NCBI RefSeq assembly: GCF_026810505.1
Contig: NZ_CP101750.1
Location: 835,448-899,447 of the forward strand
Direction of reading: 5' to 3'
DNA from: Streptomyces sp. Je 1-369
GTDB lineage: Bacteria; Actinomycetota; Actinomycetes; Streptomycetales; Streptomycetaceae
DNA: 64,000 nucleotides
The notes below the pieces were generated by a model. It was not told where the DNA came from. It was given only the letters and a program-made list of their open reading frames with translations, and did no database searches. This document shows positions 1 to 8,201 of the stretch, piece after piece. The stretch's first letter is position 1, and each line of letters starts with the position of its first letter. The translations under genes and the position numbers were made by a program.

Positions 1-150
1 CTGCGGCCAGGCGTCCCGTGCGAAGCACAGATCCACGACTTCCGCGGTATAGCCGTGCTGCTCCAGCTGTGTGGTAAGGACGTCCAGCGCATACGGGGTG
101 ATCGGCGGGTGGACCTTGTTCGGGTTGACGAGTGTGATCAGGCTGTTCAC
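1..150 (-). CDS. N-terminus of radical SAM / B12-binding-type protein (partial, runs off left edge)
   Basis: Only about 50 codons are visible. The start is GTG at 150, overlapping the stop of the upstream lyase gene as GTGA, with an AGGAG box 6 nt before it, so the two are translationally coupled. The visible protein opens VNSLITLVNPNKVHPPITPY, then a segment resembling LDVLTTQLEQHGYTAEVVDL. Hydrophobic strand, VNP, P-x-TPYALD and 'LxxHGYxxEVVDL' is the usual opening of the cobalamin-binding (Rossmann-like) domain of class B radical SAM enzymes. The CxxxCxxC cluster motif would lie outside the window, so the family call is an inference from the N-terminus and could be wrong. Confidence 0.5.
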   Translation of the reverse strand, partial: MNSLITLVNPNKVHPPITPYALDVLTTQLEQHGYTAEVVDLCFARDAWPQ

Positions 151-1511
151 GGAGGGCTCCTGTCTTCCTTCAGCGGGGTGAGCTTGACGGTGAAGTGCCG
201 CATCGGCGGCTGCGGACCGGTGATGGTGAAGCCGGTCAGTTCCCCGGCCCGTCCGACGACGTCCTTCACCGCGTCCACCACGTACTCCAGGTGCGAGCGG
301 GTGTAGACGCGGCGCGGCAGCGCCAGCCGCACCAGCTCGTTCGGGGCCTGCCCGCCGTCCTGGCCGAGCGTCAGCGTGCCGAACTCCACCGTGCGCACCC
401 CGGCTTGGCGGTACAGCTCGCAGACCAGCGCCTGGCCGGGGAAGTTCTCGGGAGGGATGTGCGGCAGCAGCTGTCCTGCATCGGCGTAGACGGCATGGCA
501 GCCGGCCGGACGCAGCGTGGGAAGGCCCGCCTCGGCCAGAGCGTCGGTGAACCACGCCGCGGTGTCGGCCCGGTGCGCCAGGTAGGCAGGGTCGGTGACC
601 TCGTGCAACCCCTGGACCAGGATCTCCAGGTCTCGTCCCGCGAGTCCTCCGTAGGTCGGGAACCCTTCGGAGATGGTCAGCGACTCACGGCAGCGCGCCG
701 CCGTCTCCGCGTCCCGCAGAGCGATGAGACCGCCGGTATTGGACATGCCGTCCTTCTTCAGCGAGGCCCAACAGCCGTCCGCGAGGTCGAACATGGCGCG
801 GGCCACCTCACGCGGCGTGCGGTCCTGCTGGCCGGGTTCACGCGTGATGATCAGGTGAGCGTTCTCGGCGAACCTGGACGCGTCCAGCAGCAGGGGTACT
901 TTGTGCTGCCGGCAGATCTCCCGCGCGGACCGCAGGTTCTCCAGAGACACGGGCTGGCCGCCACCGCCGTTGTTGGTCACCGTCAGGATCACGAGGGCGA
1001 CCTGCTCGTCGTCCGGTTCGTCCAGCAGCTCCCGTAGCCGGTCGAGGTCGATGTTTCCCTTGAAAGGTGCCTCGCTGACGATATCGGCGGCCTCGGGGCA
1101 CGGCAGGTCCACCGCGCGGCAGTCCAGCTGCTCGATGTTGGCGCGGGTGGAGTCGAAGTGGCCGTTGGCGACGGTGGTCTGTCCGGGGCGCAGCAGGATG
1201 GTGAAGAGCAGCTTCTCGGCCGCGCGTCCCTGGTGGACGGGAATGACCTCCGGGAATCCGGTCAGTTCCCGCACGGTCCGCTCGAACCGCTCGAAGGAGG
1301 AGGCCCATGCGTAGGACTCATCTCCCAGAAACAGGGCCGCCCATTGCTTGGACGACATCGCGGTCGTCCCCGAGTCGGTCAGCAGGTCGATGGTGACGTC
1401 GGTGGAATGCACGCGGAAAACGTTGTAGTCGGCCTCGGCCAGAATGTTCTGCCGCTCTTCCACGGTACGTAAAGGGATGGGCTCCACGGCTTTGATGCGA
1501 AACGGTTCCAT
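147..1511 (-). CDS. PLP-dependent beta-eliminating lyase (tryptophanase / tyrosine phenol-lyase family)
   Basis: 454 aa, close to the usual 455-475 aa of tryptophanases and tyrosine phenol-lyases, which split an aromatic amino acid into the free ring (indole or phenol), pyruvate and ammonia in the cytoplasm. Seen: the N-terminal 'FRIKAVEPI' start, 'DLLTDSGTTAMSSKQWAAL' (about 42-60), 'PVHQGRAAEKLLF' (91-103), the cofactor loop 'TNNGGGGQP' (179-187), 'LLLDASRFAENA' (207-218) and the Schiff-base segment SLKKDGMSNTGG with lysine near 253. The ATG at 1511 starts the conserved family N-terminus; an open frame further upstream looks spurious. An amino-acid permease precedes it and a radical SAM-type gene overlaps its stop. 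Whether the substrate is Trp, Tyr or a modified residue cannot be read. Confidence 0.85.
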   Translation of the reverse strand: MEPFRIKAVEPIPLRTVEERQNILAEADYNVFRVHSTDVTIDLLTDSGTTAMSSKQWAALFLGDESYAWASSFERFERTVRELTGFPEVIPVHQGRAAEKLLFTILLRPGQTTVANGHFDSTRANIEQLDCRAVDLPCPEAADIVSEAPFKGNIDLDRLRELLDEPDDEQVALVILTVTNNGGGGQPVSLENLRSAREICRQHKVPLLLDASRFAENAHLIITREPGQQDRTPREVARAMFDLADGCWASLKKDGMSNTGGLIALRDAETAARCRESLTISEGFPTYGGLAGRDLEILVQGLHEVTDPAYLAHRADTAAWFTDALAEAGLPTLRPAGCHAVYADAGQLLPHIPPENFPGQALVCELYRQAGVRTVEFGTLTLGQDGGQAPNELVRLALPRRVYTRSHLEYVVDAVKDVVGRAGELTGFTITGPQPPMRHFTVKLTPLKEDRSPP

Positions 1512-1696
1512 CACCGCACTCCATTCCGCCGAAATCGGCTCTCCGGAAAAGAGGCCGGCCGGAATTAGCACTGCGTGGGCGGGTGGAAATCTTCCGTACG
1601 ACCGTACCGCTGTTCGGCGGATACCACCTGTCGAGAACGACGACGCCGGTGTAAGGAAGGCTGAGCCGGTCTCGGATACGAACAGCAGCCTTCGCG
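1512..1696. other. short intergenic gap between permease and lyase
   Basis: About 185 bp without a convincing gene. It is somewhat less GC-rich than its surroundings and probably holds the leader or promoter of the lyase gene. I see no clear hairpin terminator for the permease gene. Confidence 0.4.
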
Positions 1697-3016
1697 CTAT
1701 TCGCGTGGTCGTCGACGGGCCGCGACCCCCGCGAGCAGTGCGCCGACAGCCAGCACGGCCAGACTCCGCACCCATACCTGGCGCTCAAACTGCGTGGCGA
1801 GCAGCACGCACGATGCGGCGCCGGACAGGGCAACCGCCGTCGGGGTCCTGAAATGGTCATGCGGCACGGTGTCGGTCCGCAGTCGTAGAACGGCCGTGTT
1901 GACCAGGAAGAACACGACGAGGAGCAGCAGAACGAGCGTCGAGGCGAGCGCGGACACGTCACCCGTCATCGCGAGCAGCAGCGAGAACGAGGTGGTCATG
2001 ACGATGGCAACCCAGGGAGTACGCCGACCGGGCAGTACTTTCGTCAGAAACTCTGGCAGCAGCCCGTCGCGGGCCATGCCATAGGCCAACCGGGAAGACA
2101 TGATGCCGGTCAGCAGCGCGCCGTTGGCGACGGCGATCAGGGCGATCACGCTGAAGAGTCGTGTCGGTACGCCGTCCGCGACCTCGACGACGGTAAGCAG
2201 TGGTCCGCTGGACTGTGCCAGCGAGCTCGTCCGTACCGCGGAACTCGCCGCGGCACCGACCAGCGCGTAGACCACACCGGCCGTGGCAAGCGCACCGAAC
2301 AGGGCACGCGGGTACGACCGCCGCGGATCGCGGGTTTCCTCGGCCACATTGACCGACGTCTCAAAGCCGACGAAGGAGTAGAAGGCCAGGACCGATCCGC
2401 TCAGCACGGCGTGGGCCGGTGAGTGCTGGGCTGTGCCGAGCTGAGTCAGGCGGCCCACATCCCCATCACCGCGCAGGACCACCCATGCACCCAGGCCGAT
2501 CACCAACACCAGGCCACCGACCTCGACGACGGTCGCGGCCACATTGGCCCGGGTCGATTCGCTGATGCCCCGAGCGTTGAGCAGGGCCAGGGCGCCGAGG
2601 AACAGAACGGCTACCAGTGACACAGGGAGAGTGACGAAGACACTCAGGTAGTCACCGCCGAACCCGCGGGCCAGCCCGGCCACGGACACGACACCTGCGG
2701 CCAGCATGCAAAACCCGGCGAAGAACCCGGTGAACGGGCCATAGGCCAAAGTGGTGTAGTGCGAGGCGCCGCCGGCCCGTGGGTACTTCGTGGCAAGTTC
2801 CGCGTAAGAGGAGGCCGTCAGCAGGGCCAGGCCGAGGGCCACAATCAAAGGGAGCCACACCGCGCCCCCGGATTCCGCTGCCACCTGTCCCACCAGCACG
2901 TACACGCCGGCACCCAGCACGTCCCCCAGGATGAAGAAGTAGAGGACCGGCGTGGTCAGCGTGCGTCTGAGTGGTGTCTCGGGAACTCGCGTGTCGTCTT
3001 GAGCGCGGCTGCTCAT
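1697..3016 (-). CDS. amino-acid permease, APC superfamily
   Basis: 439 aa integral membrane protein with about 12 hydrophobic segments. It begins MSSRAQDDTRVPETPLRR followed by the first helix 'TPVLYFFILGDVLGAGVYVLVGQVA', the APC signature with a G-x-G-x-Y helix break for substrate binding. 'AFYSFVGFETSVNVAEETRDPRRSYPRAL' in the middle is the conserved loop-plus-helix of CAT/APC transporters. The ATG at 3016 is preceded by AGGTGAGC, a good ribosome site; longer reading upstream lacks family resemblance. It is upstream and co-directional with the aromatic amino-acid lyase, so it probably supplies that enzyme's substrate. Substrate identity is inference. Confidence 0.85.
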   Translation of the reverse strand: MSSRAQDDTRVPETPLRRTLTTPVLYFFILGDVLGAGVYVLVGQVAAESGGAVWLPLIVALGLALLTASSYAELATKYPRAGGASHYTTLAYGPFTGFFAGFCMLAAGVVSVAGLARGFGGDYLSVFVTLPVSLVAVLFLGALALLNARGISESTRANVAATVVEVGGLVLVIGLGAWVVLRGDGDVGRLTQLGTAQHSPAHAVLSGSVLAFYSFVGFETSVNVAEETRDPRRSYPRALFGALATAGVVYALVGAAASSAVRTSSLAQSSGPLLTVVEVADGVPTRLFSVIALIAVANGALLTGIMSSRLAYGMARDGLLPEFLTKVLPGRRTPWVAIVMTTSFSLLLAMTGDVSALASTLVLLLLVVFFLVNTAVLRLRTDTVPHDHFRTPTAVALSGAASCVLLATQFERQVWVRSLAVLAVGALLAGVAARRRPRE

Positions 3017-3387
3017 GCTCACCTGGTTCCACGTTGCGGCGACGAGGAGAGGAAATCGCATTCCGTTCTGTCTAGGAATGCCAGTGTGTGTCCCGCCACC
3101 AAGCCCCGCCACGCCGCGGTGGATCAGGGGTGGGCCAGCCGGGCCGACCGCTGCGAGCGTCCAGACCTTGGACGAAGCAGTCGACGGTGGCGAGGGCGCC
3201 AGCGGGCAGAGCGCCATCGTCGACATCCCCGAGATCCGCGTCCGCCGCCTGGTTGCGGAGATGAGTGGTCGTCGTCGATGGCTGCGACGGCGTCGGCCAT
3301 CTCGGTCAGTGCCTCCACGCCACTGTCATGAGATCCCCCTTGTCGTCGGGCACGACGTACCCGGCCATGTACTCATCCTCGACCGTG
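3017..3387. other. 370-bp gap, no convincing gene
   Basis: Contains short open frames on both strands without family resemblance. A minus-strand stretch reading 'MAGYVVPDDKGDLM' is out of frame with 'EALTEMADAVAAIDDDHSSPQ' just downstream; together they could be a small frameshifted gene relic. No terminator or repeat was recognised. Confidence 0.3.
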
Positions 3388-4020
3388 CTAAGCCTTCTCG
3401 CCGAGGCTTGTGAGGGCGTCGTGGACTTGCTGGCGGGTCAGTCGGCCGGCGGGCACAGCGGTGCGGGCGGCTTCGGTGCGCAGGCCGTCCAGGAGGTAGG
3501 CGACCTGGCGGCGCCAGGCAGTGGGGGCAGTGTCCGCGGTCGCGCGGGCCAGCAGGGCGTTGGCGGCGAAAGCGAACACGAGGTCCGCGTTGGTGAAGTC
3601 GGGGCGCAGAGCGCCGGCTTCATGGGCCCGTCCGACGATCCGTTGCGCGGCGTCCATGCTCCGGGCGCAGGCCGTCATGAGGCGTTCGGCCCCCGGGTAG
3701 CGGCCGCTGACCACGTCGGCGACGGCGGGATCGGTGGCCTGGAGTTCGCAGAGCTTCTCGACGTAGTGCGCGAAGCCGTCCCAGGGGTCCTCCACGGACA
3801 GGGCCTGCTGGGCGACCTCGTCCAAACGGCTCGTGGCACGTTCGGTCACCACCTCGTCGATGAGCGCCTCACGCGTGCCGAAGAGGTTGTAGAGCGTGCC
3901 ATGACTCACCCCTGCCCGCCGGGCGATCTCCTTGAGCGGCACCTGCAGTCCGCGCTCCCGAAAGAGCTCGGCGGCGGCTGCGCGCAGCTTCTCCGCGTTC
4001 CGTTGTGCGTCGGCTCGCAT
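3388..4020 (-). CDS. TetR/AcrR family transcriptional regulator
   Basis: 210 aa, normal TetR length. The DNA-binding domain is residues about 8-55: 'NAEKLRAAAAELFRERG' helix 1, then 'VPLKEIARRAGVSHGTLYNLFGTREALIDEVV', the canonical helix-turn-helix with the Y-x-x-F recognition helix end. The C-terminal part is the all-helical ligand domain ('DLVFAFAANALLARATAD'), typical of the AcrR subgroup seen next to short-chain dehydrogenases. It is transcribed divergently from the SDR gene at 4185; two inverted repeats in the shared promoter are probable operators, so autoregulation and control of the SDR are expected. Confidence 0.9.
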   Translation of the reverse strand: MRADAQRNAEKLRAAAAELFRERGLQVPLKEIARRAGVSHGTLYNLFGTREALIDEVVTERATSRLDEVAQQALSVEDPWDGFAHYVEKLCELQATDPAVADVVSGRYPGAERLMTACARSMDAAQRIVGRAHEAGALRPDFTNADLVFAFAANALLARATADTAPTAWRRQVAYLLDGLRTEAARTAVPAGRLTRQQVHDALTSLGEKA

Positions 4021-4092
4021 GCGCTGATTCCCTCCCGGCTCCGGCCCGGCTTTCCTTGTCGCCGTCGCGGACCAGTCTGCCCGTCCATTTAA

Positions 4093-4110
4093 CTTGACCC
4101 AGGGGTCAAG
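4093..4110. promoter_or_regulatory. perfect palindrome, probable TetR operator 1
   Basis: CTTGACCC-AG-GGGTCAAG: two perfect 8-bp arms around 2 bp, in the divergent promoter between the TetR and SDR genes. A second weaker site follows at 4136-4151 with the same TTGAC half-sites. Confidence 0.75.
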
Positions 4111-4135
4111 CTACATGTTACCTTCGAAACGAAAG

Positions 4136-4151
4136 TTGACCCTACTGTCAA
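4136..4151. promoter_or_regulatory. probable TetR operator 2
   Basis: TTGAC-CCTACT-GTCAA, an inverted repeat with the same half-site as the palindrome at 4093. Its start is 43 bp from the first site, so both may be bound by the adjacent TetR protein. It lies 34 bp before the SDR start codon. Confidence 0.65.
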
Positions 4152-4184
4152 GTTCTCGGACAGCCGGAGCAAGGAGCGTCCCTC

Positions 4185-4919
4185 ATGTCCAAAGTCATCG
4201 CCGTCCTCGGGGCCGGGACCGGCCTCGGTGTCTCCGTCGCCCGCCGCTTCGGCCGCGAGGGCTTCCGTGTCGCCCTGGTGGCGCGCCGCCGGGAACGCCT
4301 GGACGCCCTCGTCGAGCAGCTGGCCGTGGACAGTATCGAGGCCGCCGGGTTCACCGCGGATCTGTCCCGGCCCGCCGACGTGCCGACGCTGATGGCGCGC
4401 ATCCGCGAGCGCTTCGGTCGTATCGACGTGATCGAGTACGGACCGGTCAGCACCGACCTGAGCCTCGCCCCAGCCGCGCAGACGGACGCCGCCCTTCTGG
4501 AGAAGGGCCTGCCGACATTCCTGCTGACACCCGTGGAGGTCGTGCGCGCGGCTCTGCCGGAGTGGACCGATCGAGGAGACGGCGCCTTCCTCCTGACCAC
4601 CGGTGTCACAGCGGTCCATCCCACTGCGGGACTCAGTGGCATGGCCCCCCTCGGCGCCGCCGCCCGCAACTACCTCTACGCCCTCCACGGCGAGCTCGCC
4701 GACACCGGCATCTACGCAGGAACCCTGTCGGTCGGCGCCGGCATCGCGCGCAGCGAGTTGAGCGCCCTCGTCGTCCAGAACGGAAGCGCGCAGAGCAGCG
4801 CGGGTACTGCGAAGTCGGCCCCGGAGTTTCCGGTCGTCGACCCCGATGATCTCGCCGAGCAGTACTGGGACATGTACACCAAACGCGACCGCATCGAGCA
4901 GCTTCACCCTCAGCCCTGA
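4185..4919 (+). CDS. SDR-family protein with degenerate active site
   Basis: 244 aa Rossmann-fold short-chain dehydrogenase/reductase. The cofactor motif GAGTGLG is at about residues 9-15, followed by 'VALVARRRERLDALV', whose Arg-Arg suggests NADP(H). The expected catalytic Ser and Tyr-x-x-x-Lys are not seen: where a classical SDR has YSASK, this protein reads MAPLGAAARNYLYAL, and the preceding strand is 'GAFLLTTGVTAVHPTAG'. It may be an atypical SDR acting as a binding or sensing protein, or may use other residues. ATG at 4185 follows AAGGAG. It is under the divergent TetR regulator. Confidence 0.8.
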   Translation: MSKVIAVLGAGTGLGVSVARRFGREGFRVALVARRRERLDALVEQLAVDSIEAAGFTADLSRPADVPTLMARIRERFGRIDVIEYGPVSTDLSLAPAAQTDAALLEKGLPTFLLTPVEVVRAALPEWTDRGDGAFLLTTGVTAVHPTAGLSGMAPLGAAARNYLYALHGELADTGIYAGTLSVGAGIARSELSALVVQNGSAQSSAGTAKSAPEFPVVDPDDLAEQYWDMYTKRDRIEQLHPQP

Positions 4920-4958
4920 AGCCGTGCCGCGGGTGCCGACGACTCGTAACGCGCGGAT

Positions 4959-5180
4959 CTGGTCGGCATCCCAGCGCAGGGCAAGGACATACCTGTGACC
5001 GCTCTCCAGCCGGGGAGCAGCGGGAGCCGTGCCCTTGACCCGTTTGCCGCTCCGGTACACCGACCAGCCGGGAGCGGTCATCTCGAACGCGCTCCCCAGC
5101 TCACGCCGAGGGGCGCGAGCGGACCACAGCACCTTCTCCAAGGATGGACAATTCAGTTCGCACAGGCATTGATGACTTTC
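4959..5180 (-). pseudogene. deleted fragment of the 9110-9787 gene, inverted copy
   Basis: Read on the minus strand, this segment carries the promoter-proximal bases of the 9110 gene (the part ending TGAATTGTCCATCCTT, matching 9065-9087) fused directly to its middle codons (from GGAGAAGGTGCTG, matching about 9394 onward to 9575). The fused peptide reads EKVLWSARAPRRELGSAFEM and on to LRWDADQ, nearly identical to the intact copy. About 300 bp are missing, and the sequence diverges after 'GATGCCGACCAG'. It is a non-functional leftover of an inverted duplication. Confidence 0.85.
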
Positions 5181-5246
5181 CTCGCAGGTCGGTTCCGGGA
5201 GGGCGGCAGCGATGCCAAGGGCAGCACACAGGTGGCACCCCTCGGA

Positions 5247-6125
5247 TCAGTGGCGCGGCCGGTCGGGGGAGGTCGACGGTTCCGCCAAGGTCCACGACGC
5301 CAGCAGGCTCAGCGCCTGGGCGGACGCCGACTCGGGTTCGGCGGTGTAGAGGAACAGGGTGGTCTCGGTGTCTCCGGGAAGTGCGAGAGTTTCGTATTCC
5401 ACGGTGAGTTCGCCGACCAAGGGGTGCCTCAGCCGCTTGGAACCGTGCGTGCGCTGGTGCACGCGGTGCTGTCGCCACCAGTGGTCGAAGTCGTCGCTCA
5501 GTTCCCGCAGCTCGGCGACGAGCGCCTGTGTGGCCTGCCGCTCCGACGCGTGGACCGCGTCCAGGCGCAGGTTCTCCACCGCGGCGCGGGCCTGCACTTC
5601 CCAGTCGACGAACAGGTCGCGCGCGTCCTGGTCGAGGAAGAGCCAGCGGGTGTAGTTACGTTCGGTGGCCGGCATGGTGTCGAAATCCGCGAACAGGGCT
5701 CTGGCCATCCGGTTCGCCCCCAGAACGGAGGACCGACGTCCCAGGATGAGGGCGGGAACGGCGCTGTCCAGGGAGTCGAGGAGCCGGTGGAGCCCGGGGC
5801 GCAGGCGCTGGACGCTGGGCGTACGCGCTGGGGGGCGGGTGGCGGTGATGCCGACGAGATTCTTGAGGTGAGCAAGGCTTGCCTCGTCCAGTCTCAGGGC
5901 GTGACCGATGGCTTCGACGACGGCAGGGGACGGATTGATGGGGCGGCCCTGCTCAAGACGGGCGTAGTAATCGGCGGAGACTCCCGCCAGGAGGGCGACT
6001 TCCTCTCGCCGAAGTCCCGGCACGCGCCGGACCCGTCCGTCCGGTGGCAGCCCCGTCTGCTCGGGGTCGCACTGGGCGCGGGAACGCTTGAGGAAATCGG
6101 CGATTTCACGGTTGACGGAAGCCAT
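5247..6125 (-). CDS. XRE-family regulator with MmyB-like ligand-binding domain
   Basis: 292 aa. The N-terminal helix-turn-helix covers about residues 5-75: 'NREIADFLKRSRAQ', 'RRVPGLRREEVALLAGVSADYYARLEQGR'. This R-R-x-P-G-L-R-R-E-E-V-A signature is typical of actinobacterial helix_turn_helix/MmyB regulators. The remainder ('ALILGRRSSVLGANRMARALF', 'RWLFLDQDARDLFVDWE', 'HPLVGELTVEYETLALPGD') is the PAS-like MmyB domain, which binds small or fatty-acid-like ligands in related proteins. I take the ATG at 6125, which begins the conserved helix; the ribosome site is weak. It is flanked by SDR relics that may be its former targets. Confidence 0.9.
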   Translation of the reverse strand: MASVNREIADFLKRSRAQCDPEQTGLPPDGRVRRVPGLRREEVALLAGVSADYYARLEQGRPINPSPAVVEAIGHALRLDEASLAHLKNLVGITATRPPARTPSVQRLRPGLHRLLDSLDSAVPALILGRRSSVLGANRMARALFADFDTMPATERNYTRWLFLDQDARDLFVDWEVQARAAVENLRLDAVHASERQATQALVAELRELSDDFDHWWRQHRVHQRTHGSKRLRHPLVGELTVEYETLALPGDTETTLFLYTAEPESASAQALSLLASWTLAEPSTSPDRPRH

Positions 6126-6284
6126 AGGAACAAGTCTGTGGCACGAAAAGCGCTGATGGCCGCCCAAACTGGGTCTGTCAGTCCTGGTCAGCAGCGACCT
6201 AGGACGCACAGGGCGTGGCCCCGAAGGGCGCTCCGCGGCGGTTCACGCTTGAGGCAGCGCTGGAACAGCAGCCCTGGTCCGGCT

Positions 6285-6405
6285 TCCCGTCCAGCACTTA
6301 CGAAGTGCGAACACACTCCCGCCACCTGGTTCAGCACCGGCACCTCTCGTGGGATCGGGCTGGTGCTGGTCCGGCAGTTGCCTTGCCAGGTCTGCCTGGA
6401 GTGAG
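6285..6405 (+). pseudogene. N-terminal scrap of an SDR dehydrogenase
   Basis: Reads 'TWFSTGTSRGIGLVLVRQL', the cofactor-binding start of a short-chain dehydrogenase (TGTSRGIG), then loses similarity and stops. There is no downstream SDR body on this strand, so it is a remnant. Confidence 0.6.
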
Positions 6406-6424
6406 GTTCTGCTCACGGCCCAGT

Positions 6425-6695
6425 CGGCGTTGATGCCGACTGGTTCGGCGCCGGCGGCCGGGTGAGCGCGGCGATGCCGAGGAAGTTGACGTCGGGCTGT
6501 CTCTGCAGAGCGGCGCCGCTCAGTTGCTCAAGTGGGCCGCGGGTCGCGCTGTCGGCCTTGCTGACGAGGATGTCGATATCCCCGAACTCGATCGTCACGT
6601 CGTTCAGGCACGCACGCGCCCGTCGTGGTCCGTGACGTCCAGGGCCCGCACCGTCAGGTCCACGCCCCGGCGTCAGGAGACCGTCAGCGCGGGGT
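6425..6695 (-). pseudogene. frameshifted SDR dehydrogenase remnant
   Basis: One frame gives 'GVDLTVRALDVTDHDGRVRA' and another gives 'NDVTIEFGDIDILVSKADSATRGPLEQLS', then 'DVNFLGIAALTR'. These are consecutive parts of one short-chain dehydrogenase (strand beta-3/beta-4 and helix 5), split by a frameshift. No intact reading frame remains. It is opposite in strand to the SDR N-terminal scrap nearby. Confidence 0.7.
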
Positions 6696-7007
6696 GTCCT
6701 GGTCGGCGATACCGTCACCGAGCGGGGTGAACACCTGGATCTCGGGTGCGCCGGTGAGCAGTTCGACCAGCCGGCCCAGGGACTTGGCGAGCCAGGGCTC
6801 CTGATTGTGGCTGTCCAGGTCCTGCTGTGAGGCCCACTTCTCGATGAGGATCAGAGTCAGCGGATCGCCAACGGCCTCGTGGGCCTCGTGGGACAAGCAG
6901 CCCGGTTCCCGGCGGGAGCGTTCCACCACCGAAGTGATGAGCTTTCGGGCCTCGTCCGCCCGGTCGGCCCGAAGCTTCGCCGTCCCGACCACGATCACAG
7001 ATTTCAT
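6684..7007 (-). CDS. antibiotic-biosynthesis-monooxygenase (ABM) domain protein
   Basis: 107 aa, the size of single ABM-fold quinol monooxygenases and related small proteins. Seen: 'SVIVVGTAKLRADRADEARKLI', 'SRREPGCLSHEAHEAVGDPLTLILIEKWASQQDLDSHNQEPW', which is the ferredoxin-like fold with the conserved W-x-x-x-x-x-x-x-H-x-x-x-x-x-W pattern. ATG at 7007 follows AAGGGG. Many family members use no cofactor and oxidise quinols or polyketide rings, or are signal proteins of unknown function. The divergent LysR gene at 7194 probably regulates it. Its promoter and first 15 or so codons recur inverted at 8620-8800. Confidence 0.85.
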   Translation of the reverse strand: MKSVIVVGTAKLRADRADEARKLITSVVERSRREPGCLSHEAHEAVGDPLTLILIEKWASQQDLDSHNQEPWLAKSLGRLVELLTGAPEIQVFTPLGDGIADQDTPR

Positions 7008-7193
7008 TGGTTGTGCCCCTTGCTGTACACGCCGGTGCGTCCGGCGCGCAGTCAGCGAACCATCCGGTCCGCCGGTAGTGAAGTTCCGATCCGGCACGGG
7101 CGCCCATGCCCGCCGGGCATGGGTCCGAGCATGCGGCACCGCCGATCCGCGCGGCCGATATGGCTGGGTAGCACAGCAATTTAGGCTGTGTGA

Positions 7194-8201
7194 GTGACAG
7201 ACATGGACCTTCGGCAGATCAGGTACTTCCTCGCCGTGGCGCATGAGCGCAACTTCACCCGCGCCGCCCGGCAACTGGCCATGACGCAACCGGCCCTGTC
7301 CCGCGCCATACGGACACTGGAGCACATGGTGGGCGCGGAACTCTTCGTCCGCGGGCCACGCTCCGTCGAACTGACCGATGTCGGACGGGTGCTGATGACG
7401 GAGGTCTCCGGCCTCGACGAGCGTGTCGCGAGCGCGCTCCGCGAGGTCCAGCGCGCGGCCCAGGACGCCACCCCACCCCTTCGGTTGGCGGTACGCGGCT
7501 GTGACGGAGGGCTGGCGGGCCGCCTCGTCGAGGAGTGCGCGGCCCGCCTGCCCGGCCAGAGAGTGGACCTGGTGTTCACCGAACCGCTGGCGCAGCCCGC
7601 AGCGGTCCGCTCGGGAGCGTGCGAACTGGCTCTGATCCGGGTGCCGTACGGCGCATGGGAGCTGGCGAGCGAGTCATGGCTGACAGAACCCCGTGTCGCG
7701 CTCCTGCCCGCGGACCACCCGCTCGCCCACCGCGCCGAGGTGAACCTCGACGAACTGGCCGGGGAGACGGTGGTGATGGGACCGGTGGCCAGTGAGCAGG
7801 AGCGCGCTTATGGGGCCGGCGTCGACCTGTGCGACCGTCCGTGGCGAGAAGGGCCCGCGATACGCGACTCCCTGGAGATTCTGTCGACGGTCGGTTTCGG
7901 GCAGGCGATCGCGTTCGTCCCCAGGTCCGTGCTGCCGGCGGACACCCACCCATGGGGCATCAAGATGGTGCGCGTACGGGACCTCTCGCCCAGCACCTTG
8001 CAGTTGGTCTGGCACGAGTCCAGCACCTCCCGGGCCGTCGCACGGTTCGTCCGGCTCGCGCTGGAGGTGTCGGACGTGGTGATGGCCCGCCACAGCGCGT
8101 CACTATCGACAGGCCCGGCGGCGGCAGTCCGCAATGCCGCCCCTGACCGGGCGACTGTCGTCGGTGGGGCCGCGGCGGGCACCGCCTTCGAAACCGGCTG
8201 A
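7194..8201 (+). CDS. LysR-family transcriptional regulator
   Basis: 335 aa. The winged HTH is residues about 4-63: 'DLRQIRYFLAVAHERNFTRAARQLAMTQPALSRAIRTLEHMVGAELFVRGPRSVELTDVG', a textbook LysR N-terminus. The effector domain begins near residue 95 ('PPLRLAVRGCDGGLAGRLVEE'). The C-terminus past about 295 is low-complexity Ala/Ser. GTG at 7194 is the likely start. It is divergent from the ABM gene, with the AT-richer 'AATTTAGG' promoter zone between them, and it lies at the centre of an inverted duplication (4959-9590). Confidence 0.92.
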   Translation: MTDMDLRQIRYFLAVAHERNFTRAARQLAMTQPALSRAIRTLEHMVGAELFVRGPRSVELTDVGRVLMTEVSGLDERVASALREVQRAAQDATPPLRLAVRGCDGGLAGRLVEECAARLPGQRVDLVFTEPLAQPAAVRSGACELALIRVPYGAWELASESWLTEPRVALLPADHPLAHRAEVNLDELAGETVVMGPVASEQERAYGAGVDLCDRPWREGPAIRDSLEILSTVGFGQAIAFVPRSVLPADTHPWGIKMVRVRDLSPSTLQLVWHESSTSRAVARFVRLALEVSDVVMARHSASLSTGPAAAVRNAAPDRATVVGGAAAGTAFETG

